From: Trueperaceae bacterium
GTDB taxonomy: Bacteria > Deinococcota > Deinococci > Deinococcales > Trueperaceae
NCBI GenBank assembly: GCA_007121175.1
Contig: SKMG01000085.1
Span: 1-7,803, forward strand
Reading direction: 5' to 3'
DNA length: 7,803 nt
The notes beneath the pieces are model-generated. The model had not been told where the DNA came from, made no database searches, and worked only from the letters and a program-made list of their open reading frames with translations. A program made the position numbers and the translations under genes. Below are positions 1-4,588 of the stretch, in pieces. Numbering within the stretch: the stretch's first letter is position 1; every line of letters starts with the position of its first letter.

Positions 1-56
1 CCGATGGCAGACACCCGAGGCCGGCGCGGACAACGCACCGCCGGAGAGGGTACATC

Positions 57-395
57 ATGAACACTGCCGATCTCGAGAAGGAAGTCGCCGCCCTCAAGCG
101 GGAGCTCGCGAAGGTTCAGGGAGATTTCAACAAGCTGGCCGAGGACAGCAAGGGAGCCTCCAAGCAGCTCTCGGAAGCCGCGCAGGAGGCAGCGGCCGTC
201 GCTTCGGCGAAGCTCGAGGCCGAGGCCAATAAGCTCATGGAGAAGTTCCAAGACGTGCGGCAGACGGCGATTAAGAGCGGTGAACAGGCCGTGTCGGGAG
301 TGCAAGACCAGATCCAGGAGCGTCCACTCATTAGCGCCGCGGCAGCGCTCGGCATCGGCTTCGCGCTGGGGATGCTCATCGGCCGGCGGAACTAG
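57..395 (+). CDS. DUF883/YqjD-ElaB-like membrane-anchored protein
   Basis: A 112-residue protein with a long charged N-terminal part (about residues 1-88, rich in Ala, Glu, Lys and Gln, with heptad-like spacing suggesting an amphipathic or coiled-coil helix) and one C-terminal hydrophobic helix at about 90-109. That helix carries small-residue glycine spacing (G99, G101, G105, G109) and ends in Arg-Arg-Asn. This is the architecture of the DUF883 family (E. coli YqjD, ElaB), C-tail-anchored inner-membrane proteins reported to bind ribosomes in stationary phase. The middle also looks LEA-like. The ATG is preceded by GGAGAGG at 43-49, a good Shine-Dalgarno site. The next gene starts 4 nt after the stop, so the two are probably co-transcribed. 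The family assignment rests on architecture and the C-terminal motif. The ribosome-binding role is inferred from E. coli and not visible here. A YtxH-like or LEA-like stress protein is the alternative. Confidence 0.72.
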   Translation: MNTADLEKEVAALKRELAKVQGDFNKLAEDSKGASKQLSEAAQEAAAVASAKLEAEANKLMEKFQDVRQTAIKSGEQAVSGVQDQIQERPLISAAAALGIGFALGMLIGRRN

Positions 396-399
396 TCCC

Positions 400-696
400 G
401 TGGTTCAGCACCTCGTGGGCGTCGTCCTCGCCTTGGTCGAACTGATCGAGGCGGAGGCGGCGCGCCTGAAGCTGAACATCCGCAAGCTGCTCGTGACCGG
501 CGCCTTAGTGGCAGTGGGCGCGGTGATCGGCAGCTTCGTGTTGCTGGTGGCGACCGGCTTCCTGCTCTGGTCGTTCTTCCTGGCGCTCCTGCCGGGGATG
601 ACTCCGGCGCAAGCGTCGCTGACCGTGGGGCTCGTGATCTGGCTCCTGGTGGGAGGTGCGGCATGGCTGGTAGCCAGTCGTCTCAGGAAGCCGTAG
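400..696 (+). CDS. YqjE / holin-X (phage holin superfamily III)-like membrane protein
   Basis: A 98-residue protein read from GTG at 400. The frame stays open upstream to 280, but those codons overlap the preceding gene, and the GTG lies 4 nt after that gene's stop with a GGCGGA ribosome site at about 385-390. An N-terminal amphipathic helix (about 8-29, with Glu14, Glu17, Glu19, Arg22, Lys24) is followed by two membrane segments (about 31-63, probably one long or kinked helix, and 72-92) joined by a short Pro-Gly-Met-Thr-Pro turn. A basic tail, Arg-Leu-Arg-Lys-Pro, ends the protein. This matches the YqjE/DUF1469 and actinobacterial holin-X group, small two-helix membrane proteins of unknown role commonly encoded beside DUF883 proteins. 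Despite the family name there is no phage context here. The start codon is chosen by spacing and is less certain than the product class. Confidence 0.7.
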   Translation: MVQHLVGVVLALVELIEAEAARLKLNIRKLLVTGALVAVGAVIGSFVLLVATGFLLWSFFLALLPGMTPAQASLTVGLVIWLLVGGAAWLVASRLRKP

Positions 697-1034
697 ACGC
701 CCGGGTCGCCCTGGCGAAAGCACGGCTCGCCACGCTTGCCAAGGAGGCCGAGAGCCGCCCAGCCGTGGCGGATCAGGCCGCCGCGGCCGTCCGCCTGCAG
801 CCCTGGCGGGGCGTCGGCATCGCGTTATTGGTGGGCTTCTACTTGGGCCTCACGCGCGGCGCCGGACTACGCGTGGTGGCGCCGATCGTCACGCCCCTCT
901 TGGGAGGGCTCGCCCTCAACGCGCTGCGCGGTGTCGGTATCGTACCGCCAGGCAGAACGGTCGTCCCGCCTACAGGCGCTGCCGCGGTCACCACGGAGCC
1001 GCCGAGCACCGTTCGCGTCGTTCGCCAGCCCTGA
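663..1034 (+). CDS. Small membrane protein, third gene of a yqjDE-like cassette
   Basis: A 123-residue protein whose start overlaps the end of the preceding gene by 34 bp. The ATG is supported by a strong Shine-Dalgarno site, GGGAGGTG at 651-658, inside that gene, so translational coupling is likely. Residues 8-31 form an Ala/Lys/Glu/Arg-rich helix. Residues 47-63 (Pro-Trp-Arg-Gly start, G50, G52, G58, G62) are a short hydrophobic helix resembling the C-terminal DUF883 signature. A second hydrophobic stretch lies at about 70-90. The tail (95-123) is rich in Pro, Thr and Val and is probably disordered. I do not recognise the family with certainty. Its position after DUF883-like and YqjE-like genes parallels yqjK in E. 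coli, but sequence similarity to YqjK is not evident. It probably acts at the membrane with its two neighbours. Confidence 0.6.
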   Translation: MAGSQSSQEAVDARVALAKARLATLAKEAESRPAVADQAAAAVRLQPWRGVGIALLVGFYLGLTRGAGLRVVAPIVTPLLGGLALNALRGVGIVPPGRTVVPPTGAAAVTTEPPSTVRVVRQP

Positions 1035-1035
1035 G

Positions 1036-1066
1036 GGAGCACGACGGCGCACCACGGAGCACGACG
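1036..1066 (+). repeat. Two 11-bp direct repeats 20 bp apart
   Basis: GGAGCACGACG occurs at 1036-1046 and again, identically, at 1056-1066. The start-to-start distance of 20 bp is close to two helical turns. It lies in the 90-bp gap between the small membrane-protein cassette and the AI-2E-family gene. It could be a binding site for a dimeric regulator or a chance duplication. No regulator is visible nearby. Confidence 0.5.
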
Positions 1067-1095
1067 ACCGACAGCGCGACAACTGTACTGAGAGC

Positions 1096-1110
1096 GGCGC
1101 CTGGAGCGCC
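1096..1110 (+). other. Small inverted repeat before the AI-2E-family gene
   Basis: GGCGC at 1096-1100 and GCGCC at 1106-1110 can pair across a CTGGA loop. The stem ends 4 nt before the TGGAGG ribosome site (1115-1120). A 5-bp stem is common by chance in GC-rich DNA, so any effect on translation or termination is speculative. Confidence 0.25.
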
Positions 1111-1124
1111 CCGATGGAGGCGGC

Positions 1125-2210
1125 ATGCGCGAGGCGTTGAAGACGGTGTGGGCCAACCCGTACGTGCGCGTGCTGGTTGGCCTCGCCGCCTTGGTGGTTC
1201 TCGTGCTCGTATTCAGGGCGGTGGCCCCAGCTGGCGCGCTGTTCCTCGGCGCGATGGGCATCGCCTACCTGATCAACCCGATCGTCGACTGGCTTCAGCA
1301 CCGGCGCGTGTGGCGCGGCTTCGGCGTCGGGATCGTCGCCCTCACCCTGATCGGCCTCCTGTGGGGCGCGACCATCTTCGCGCTCAATGCCGTCAGCGCC
1401 GCGATCGCCGAGAACGATGACGGGATCGGCCTGAGCCAGACGATCATCGACTTCTTCAAAGAGCTCCCGGACGCGGCCGCGCGTACCCTACCAGTGGCGA
1501 TCAGCGACGTCGTCGTAGGCCCACTCAACGCGCTGGCGTCCAGCATCCGGCGCCTCGATGAGGTGCTCGAGCCGTACGCTGAGGCGATCACGCGCGGTGC
1601 CGTCGAGGTCGTCGGCCTGACGGTGGCCGGCACCGTCCAGGCGGCGCTCCTAGTCGTCCTCACCGTGTACGCGCTCTACGACTACCACCGCCTCAGCGCG
1701 GCGCTGCTAGCGCTGTTCCCAACTCCTTACCAACCGACGGTCCGATCGCTCGCAGCCACACTCGACCGCGTGACGGGCACCTACATCCGTGGGCAGGTAC
1801 TCATCGCGGCCAGCGTGGGGTTGATGGTGTTCCTCGGCCTCAGCGCGATCGGGCTGCCGCTGGCCGGCGTCATCGGCCTGCTCGCTGCCCTCTTGAACAT
1901 CGTGCCCTTCATCGGGTCGGTGATACCGGCGATACCGGCGGTGGTCATCGCGCTGGGTGGCGGCTGGGTACAGGTGCTGCTGGTCATCCTCGTATTCGTC
2001 ATCGCCAACCAGATCGACGCCAACGTGCTCACGCCGCTCATCCTCTCGAAGTCGACCCAGCTGCATCCGGTGAGCGTCATGCTCGCCGTGATCGGCGGCT
2101 TCGCGTACGGCGGCATCCTGACGGCCATCCTGGCGGTGCCCGCCGTCGGCTTCCTGAAGGCGCTGTACGCGGAGTACTACACGGAGAGCTCGTTCTACCG
2201 GCGGGGCTGA
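1125..2210 (+). CDS. AI-2E family transporter (PerM/TqsA/YdiK superfamily)
   Basis: A 361-residue polytopic membrane protein. Hydrophobic segments occur at about 13-31, 36-52, 64-88, 160-185 and several after 220. A soluble stretch at about 95-155 sits in the usual place between the N- and C-terminal membrane halves. Family hallmarks are visible in the second half: a YIRGQ motif, then NIVPFIGSVIPAIP, then a Gln-Ile-Asp-Ala-Asn ... Thr-Pro-Leu-Ile segment, and a closing hydrophobic stretch with a Val-Pro-Ala motif. Family members (TqsA, PerM, YdiK) are about 330-380 residues, so this is full length. Members include an AI-2 exporter, but others are thought to be ion/proton antiporters, so the substrate cannot be read from sequence. 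The ATG follows TGGAGG (1115-1120) by 4 nt. It may share transcription with the upstream cassette across a 90-bp gap or have its own promoter. No substrate gene lies beside it. Confidence 0.88.
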   Translation: MREALKTVWANPYVRVLVGLAALVVLVLVFRAVAPAGALFLGAMGIAYLINPIVDWLQHRRVWRGFGVGIVALTLIGLLWGATIFALNAVSAAIAENDDGIGLSQTIIDFFKELPDAAARTLPVAISDVVVGPLNALASSIRRLDEVLEPYAEAITRGAVEVVGLTVAGTVQAALLVVLTVYALYDYHRLSAALLALFPTPYQPTVRSLAATLDRVTGTYIRGQVLIAASVGLMVFLGLSAIGLPLAGVIGLLAALLNIVPFIGSVIPAIPAVVIALGGGWVQVLLVILVFVIANQIDANVLTPLILSKSTQLHPVSVMLAVIGGFAYGGILTAILAVPAVGFLKALYAEYYTESSFYRRG

Positions 2211-2235
2211 GCGCCGCCGGGTGCTGTGGCGGCGC
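2211..2235 (+). terminator. Possible hairpin terminator after the AI-2E-family gene
   Basis: A perfect 8-bp inverted repeat, GCGCCGCC (2211-2218) and GGCGGCGC (2228-2235), with a 9-nt loop, begins at the first base after the transporter's TGA. The stem is all G:C. No T-tract follows; the next bases are TGTGG and a G run. It is therefore not a canonical intrinsic terminator, but it could slow polymerase or protect the 3' end of the mRNA. Confidence 0.45.
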
Positions 2236-2252
2236 TGTGGGGGGGGCTGTGG
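2223..2252 (+). repeat. Three GCTGTGG repeats with a G8 run
   Basis: GCTGTGG occurs at 2223-2229, 2234-2240 and 2246-2252, at spacings of 11 and 12 bp. A run of eight G lies at 2239-2246 between the second and third copies. The plus strand could form a G-quadruplex-like structure here. No coding potential or known element is recognised. Confidence 0.4.
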
Positions 2253-2306
2253 TGCTGCGCACGCCCGATCGCCTGGTCGCCGCCGGTGTGCCGCCGAGGA
2301 TGCCCA

Positions 2307-2345
2307 TCGAAACGAAGCAGCCCCGCGCGTGGCGGGGCGACTTCG
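2307..2345 (-). terminator. Rho-independent-type terminator of the tRNA gene
   Basis: On the minus strand, directly after the tRNA CCA end, CGAAG and GCCCCGC (2345-2341 and 2338-2332) pair with GCGGGGC and CTTCG (2326-2320 and 2317-2313). The loop is 5 nt and a symmetric 2-nt internal mismatch separates the two stem parts. Three T residues (2312-2310) and then CGAT follow. The T-tract is short but the stem is strong and well placed for termination of the tRNA transcript. Because the stem reads the same from both strands, it could also impede plus-strand transcription from the transporter gene. Confidence 0.75.
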
Positions 2346-2422
2346 TGGTAGCGATGGACGGGCTCGAACCGTCGACCTCACGATTATGAGTCGTGCGCTC
2401 TAACCAGCTGAGCTACATCGCC
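2346..2422 (-). tRNA. tRNA with CAU anticodon, probably elongator tRNA-Met
   Basis: The minus strand folds into a complete cloverleaf of 77 nt including an encoded CCA. The acceptor stem is GGCGATG with CATCGCT (a G:U pair at 1-72), the D stem GCTC/GAGC, the anticodon stem CACGA/TCGTG with loop CTCATAA, a 5-nt variable loop, the T stem GACGG/CCGTC with loop TTCGAGC, and discriminator A. The anticodon is CAU. It lacks initiator hallmarks: the first base pair is not mismatched and the anticodon stem does not carry three consecutive G:C pairs. The 5' half resembles elongator Met tRNAs of Bacillus type. A CAU-anticodon tRNA-Ile2, with C34 modified to lysidine by TilS, cannot be excluded by eye. 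It has its own promoter and terminator. Confidence 0.95.
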
Positions 2423-2496
2423 TCGGATGACGACCGCACGGCCGATCAGGAATGCGGCGTCCGGCGTGGCGATCACGACCGCCAGCGCCAGGAGGC

Positions 2497-2525
2497 AGTA
2501 TAGCCCGGGCCCCCTCGAGCGGCAA
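2497..2525 (-). promoter_or_regulatory. Promoter of the tRNA gene
   Basis: On the minus strand, TTGCCG (2525-2520) and TATACT (2502-2497) are separated by exactly 17 bp. They match the sigma-70 consensus at 4 of 6 and 5 of 6 positions. The expected start is near 2490, giving a 5' leader of about 65-70 nt before the mature tRNA end at 2422. The element lies just beyond the nagB stop, so the tRNA is probably transcribed independently of nagB, with possible read-through from it. Confidence 0.7.
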
Positions 2526-2545
2526 CACCGCACCCGACGGCGGAG

Positions 2546-3349
2546 CTACAGATCAGGGTCGGCCCGGTACGGAGCCCATTCCGGCTCTTCGGCGTACAGG
2601 AAGCGGTAGTACTCGAGCCCCTCGAGCTCGGCGGCCGCTGCCTCGTCGACGATCACGGCGCACCGCGGATGCAGCTGCAATGCCGTTGCGCTGATGCGGG
2701 CGGTGATCGGGCCCTCGGTCGCGACAGCCAGGACGGCCGCCTTGGCGCCCCCGGTCACGAGCATGATGACCTCGCGCGCGTCGAGGATGGTGCCGACGCC
2801 CATGGTCACGGCCCGCTTCGGCACCGCCTTAGAATCGCCGCCGAACAGCTCAGCGTTCTGCTGGCGCGTCTCCAACGTCAGGGCCTTCTCGCGGGTACGC
2901 GACATGAGCGACGAGAGCGGCTCGTTGAAGCCGATGTGCCCGGTCACGCCCAACCCGAGCAGCTGCAGGTCGATGCCGCCGGCAGCGGCGATACGCTGCT
3001 CGTACTGCCTCGCGGCGGCGGCGAGATCTGGGGCCATGCCGTCGGGCAGGTGCGTTGACGACGCCGGCAAGCCGACCGGCTCGAAGAACCGCTCGCGCAT
3101 GTAGCGCCGGTAGGAGCGAGGATCCTCCGGCGGTAGGCCCACGTACTCGTCGAGGTTGAAGGTGGTGAGTCGCGACAGGTCGACCTCGCCGGCCCGGTGC
3201 GCGGCAGTCAACTCGGCATAGACCGGGTCCATGGTGCGACCGGTCGCGCACCCCAGCACCAGGCGCGGGGTGGTGCGCACCCGCGCGACGACGAGCCGCG
3301 CGACGAGGCGGGCGGCGTGTTCTGCGGTGGGTCGGATGATGATCTCCAT
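2546..3349 (-). CDS. nagB: Glucosamine-6-phosphate deaminase
   Basis: NagB converts glucosamine 6-phosphate to fructose 6-phosphate and ammonia in the cytoplasm, feeding amino sugars into glycolysis. The 267 residues match the family's usual length (E. coli 266). Visible motifs are the phosphate-binding loop Ala-Thr-Gly-Arg-Thr (35-39), the FNLDEYVGLP block (64-73) holding the general base Asp67, and GHIGFNEP (137-144) with His138 and Glu143. SRTREK (150-155) corresponds to the E. coli allosteric region, with Arg and Lys retained. Two oddities: residue 136, before Gly-His, is Thr where E. coli has catalytic-triad Asp141 and, from memory, B. subtilis has Asn; and the phosphate loop is TGRT rather than TGGT or TGST. 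The ATG has GGAG (3360-3357) 7 nt upstream. It is divergent from mglB, and no nagA or sugar transporter is in view. A related sugar-phosphate isomerase specificity is possible. Confidence 0.9.
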   Translation of the reverse strand: MEIIIRPTAEHAARLVARLVVARVRTTPRLVLGCATGRTMDPVYAELTAAHRAGEVDLSRLTTFNLDEYVGLPPEDPRSYRRYMRERFFEPVGLPASSTHLPDGMAPDLAAAARQYEQRIAAAGGIDLQLLGLGVTGHIGFNEPLSSLMSRTREKALTLETRQQNAELFGGDSKAVPKRAVTMGVGTILDAREVIMLVTGGAKAAVLAVATEGPITARISATALQLHPRCAVIVDEAAAAELEGLEYYRFLYAEEPEWAPYRADPDL

Positions 3350-3398
3350 GGCGCTACTCCAGACGCTATCAGCTGCCGCTTAGGCGCGGTGGCTATCG

Positions 3399-3411
3399 GA
3401 CGTTTCACGTC
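3399..3411. promoter_or_regulatory. Possible operator: 13-bp inverted repeat between nagB and mglB
   Basis: GACGT (3399-3403) and ACGTC (3407-3411) form a perfect inverted repeat around TTC. It is the clearest dyad in the 93-bp divergent region and could bind a dimeric regulator of either gene. A 5+5 dyad can arise by chance, so this is tentative. Confidence 0.3.
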
Positions 3412-3431
3412 GGCCACCCAGCATCAACAGG

Positions 3432-3442
3432 TAGCATGGCGC
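3432..3442 (+). promoter_or_regulatory. Candidate -10 box for a leaderless mglB transcript
   Basis: TAGCAT (3432-3437) matches TATAAT at 4 of 6 positions and ends 5 nt before the mglB ATG at 3443. No good Shine-Dalgarno site is present; the best is AGG at 3429-3431, 11 nt away. A -10 box this close would put the transcription start at or next to the start codon, as in the leaderless genes common in Deinococcus. No convincing -35 is seen 16-18 bp upstream. Confidence 0.4.
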
Positions 3443-3946
3443 ATGCTGGAGCCGTCGCTCGACCTCTATGGCGAGACGTATGAGCGGGTCGACGCGATCT
3501 TATCGGACCTGCTGGTGAAGTGCCACGCCCGCTACGCCCTCATCGTCGACCGTAAGGGGTTCGTGCTCGTCCATCAGCGGGCGGTGTGGGCGCCGAAGCC
3601 CCCGTCGCTCGACTCGCTCGCCACGCTGATCGCCTCGAACCACTCCGCCAACGTGGCCATCGCTCAGCTGTTCGGCGAGGCCGCGTTTCGCGAGACGGTG
3701 CAGCAGGGAACCGACGTCGGCACCTACGTCGAGGAACTCGGCCCGGAGGCGCTGCTGGTGACGGTCTTCGACGGCACGGCTGCGCTGGGCAAGATCAAGC
3801 TGTTCACCAAGCAGGCCGTCGAGCGCCTGCGGACGCTGCTCGACCAGGAACGCGGTCCGCCGCCGCCGCTCGATCTCGATGAGGGCTGGAGCGACGACAA
3901 CGCCAAGCTGTTCGACGGCCTCTTCACGAAGCGGACGCAGCCATGA
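3443..3946 (+). CDS. mglB: Roadblock/LC7-domain GTPase-activating protein MglB
   Basis: MglB is the partner of the Ras-like GTPase MglA. In Myxococcus and Thermus a MglB dimer binds MglA and stimulates GTP hydrolysis, marking a cell pole for motility or polarity. The 167 residues form one roadblock/LC7 fold: an N-terminal helix, the strand [14 protein letters not shown] (about 29-42), a central helix following [10 protein letters not shown], then LLVTVFD and a C-terminal helix ([15 protein letters not shown]). A Pro-rich acidic tail follows. The order and many residues match Thermus MglB as I recall it. The frame is open to an ATG at 3197, but that extension runs through the promoter region and antisense to nagB. 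Starting at 3443 gives Met-Leu-Glu-Pro-Ser-Leu, like the Thermus N-terminus. The stop overlaps the mglA start (ATGA). Confidence 0.9.
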   Translation: MLEPSLDLYGETYERVDAILSDLLVKCHARYALIVDRKGFVLVHQRAVWAPKPPSLDSLATLIASNHSANVAIAQLFGEAAFRETVQQGTDVGTYVEELGPEALLVTVFDGTAALGKIKLFTKQAVERLRTLLDQERGPPPPLDLDEGWSDDNAKLFDGLFTKRTQP

Positions 3947-4533
3947 GCACGATCAACTTCGCGACGCGCGAGATCAACTTCAAGCTGGTCTACTACGGCC
4001 CCGGCCTATCGGGCAAGACCACCAACCTCAAGCAGATCTACGAGCACGTGCCGGGCGATAGCAAGGGCGAGATGGTGTCGCTGCAGACCGAGGACGAGCG
4101 GACGCTCTTCTTCGACTTCCTGCCCCTGGACCTCGGCAAGGTGAACGGCTTCAAGACGCGCTTCCACCTCTACACGGTGCCGGGGCAGGTCTTCTACAAC
4201 TCCTCGCGGCGGCTGATCCTGCGCGGCGTCGACGGCATCGTGTTCGTGGCGGATTCAGCCCCGAACCGGCTGCGCGCGAACGCCGAGTCGCTGCGCAACT
4301 TGCGCGAGAACCTCGACGAGTACAACCTGCGCCTCGGTGAGGTGCCGTATGTCATCCAGGTGAACAAGCGCGACCTGCCCGATGCCTTGCCGCTGGACAT
4401 GATCCAGGCGGTGCTCGACCCCTCCCGGAGGGTCCCGCTGTTCGAGGCGGTGGCTGCCGAATTCCGAGGCGTGGTCGAGCCGCTGAAATCGGTGTCGAAG
4501 CTGGTCTTGGAGAAGCTGGCGCAGAAGGCCTGA
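3943..4533 (+). CDS. mglA: Ras-like polarity GTPase MglA
   Basis: A 196-residue small GTPase of the bacterial MglA family, a cytoplasmic polarity switch that in Thermus and Myxococcus helps position motility machinery. The P-loop is GPGLSGKTT (19-27, Lys25). Arg53 lies in the TEDERTLFF block (49-57). The switch-2 motif is TVPGQ (78-82), with Thr78 replacing the usual Asp of DxxG and Gln82 present. NKRD (141-144) gives guanine specificity. Positions Arg53, Thr78 and Gln82 coincide with the numbering used for T. thermophilus MglA, so hydrolysis assisted by Arg53 and Gln82 should be retained. No C-terminal lipidation cysteine is present, as usual for bacteria. The ATG overlaps the mglB stop by 4 bp, so the pair is probably translated in a coupled way, giving matched amounts of GTPase and activator. 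Assignment is secure; the output pathway in this organism is unknown. Confidence 0.96.
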   Translation: MSTINFATREINFKLVYYGPGLSGKTTNLKQIYEHVPGDSKGEMVSLQTEDERTLFFDFLPLDLGKVNGFKTRFHLYTVPGQVFYNSSRRLILRGVDGIVFVADSAPNRLRANAESLRNLRENLDEYNLRLGEVPYVIQVNKRDLPDALPLDMIQAVLDPSRRVPLFEAVAAEFRGVVEPLKSVSKLVLEKLAQKA

Positions 4534-4551
4534 AGGCGCCCCGGCGCGCAC

Positions 4552-4580
4552 TTCAGAGGCTTCCGGACGCATGCTATCGT
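4552..4580 (+). promoter_or_regulatory. Candidate promoter for the gcv operon, possibly leaderless
   Basis: TTCAGA (4552-4557) and TATCGT (4575-4580) match the -35 and -10 consensus at 4 of 6 positions each with exactly 17 bp between. The -10 ends 8 nt before the gcvT ATG at 4589, so the predicted start of transcription falls at or within 1-2 nt of the start codon. Only a weak GGGG (4582-4585) could act as a ribosome site. The gap after mglA is 55 nt, too short for a glycine riboswitch. Confidence 0.5.
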
Positions 4581-4588
4581 CGGGGTCG

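Noticed and set aside
280..399. N-terminal extension of the YqjE-like protein from the ATG at 280
   Set aside because: It lies wholly inside the preceding gene in another frame and is Arg/Ser-rich; the GTG at 400 gives the normal length.
400..696. Phage holin
   Set aside because: The holin-X name is a family label; no endolysin, structural or integration gene is nearby, and the cassette context fits a chromosomal YqjE-like protein.
1707..2381. Minus-strand open frame of 224 codons inside the AI-2E-family gene
   Set aside because: It is antisense to conserved transmembrane segments, has a His/Arg/Asp-rich shadow composition and overlaps the tRNA terminator.
2221..2403. Small plus-strand open frame of 60 codons between the transporter and nagB
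   Set aside because: It runs through the tRNA terminator and tRNA gene, has no ribosome site, and its residues follow the GC-rich repeats.
3197..3442. N-terminal extension of MglB from the ATG at 3197
   Set aside because: The extension is antisense to nagB, low in family similarity, and the family N-terminus begins at the Met at 3443.
4535..4547. Terminator after mglA formed by GGCGCC and GGCGC
   Set aside because: The stem is only about 4-5 bp with a 2-4 nt loop and no T-tract, and the gcvT -35 box starts within a few bases.
4534..4588. Glycine riboswitch before gcvT
   Set aside because: The gap is 55 nt, shorter than a single glycine aptamer, and it contains the candidate promoter.
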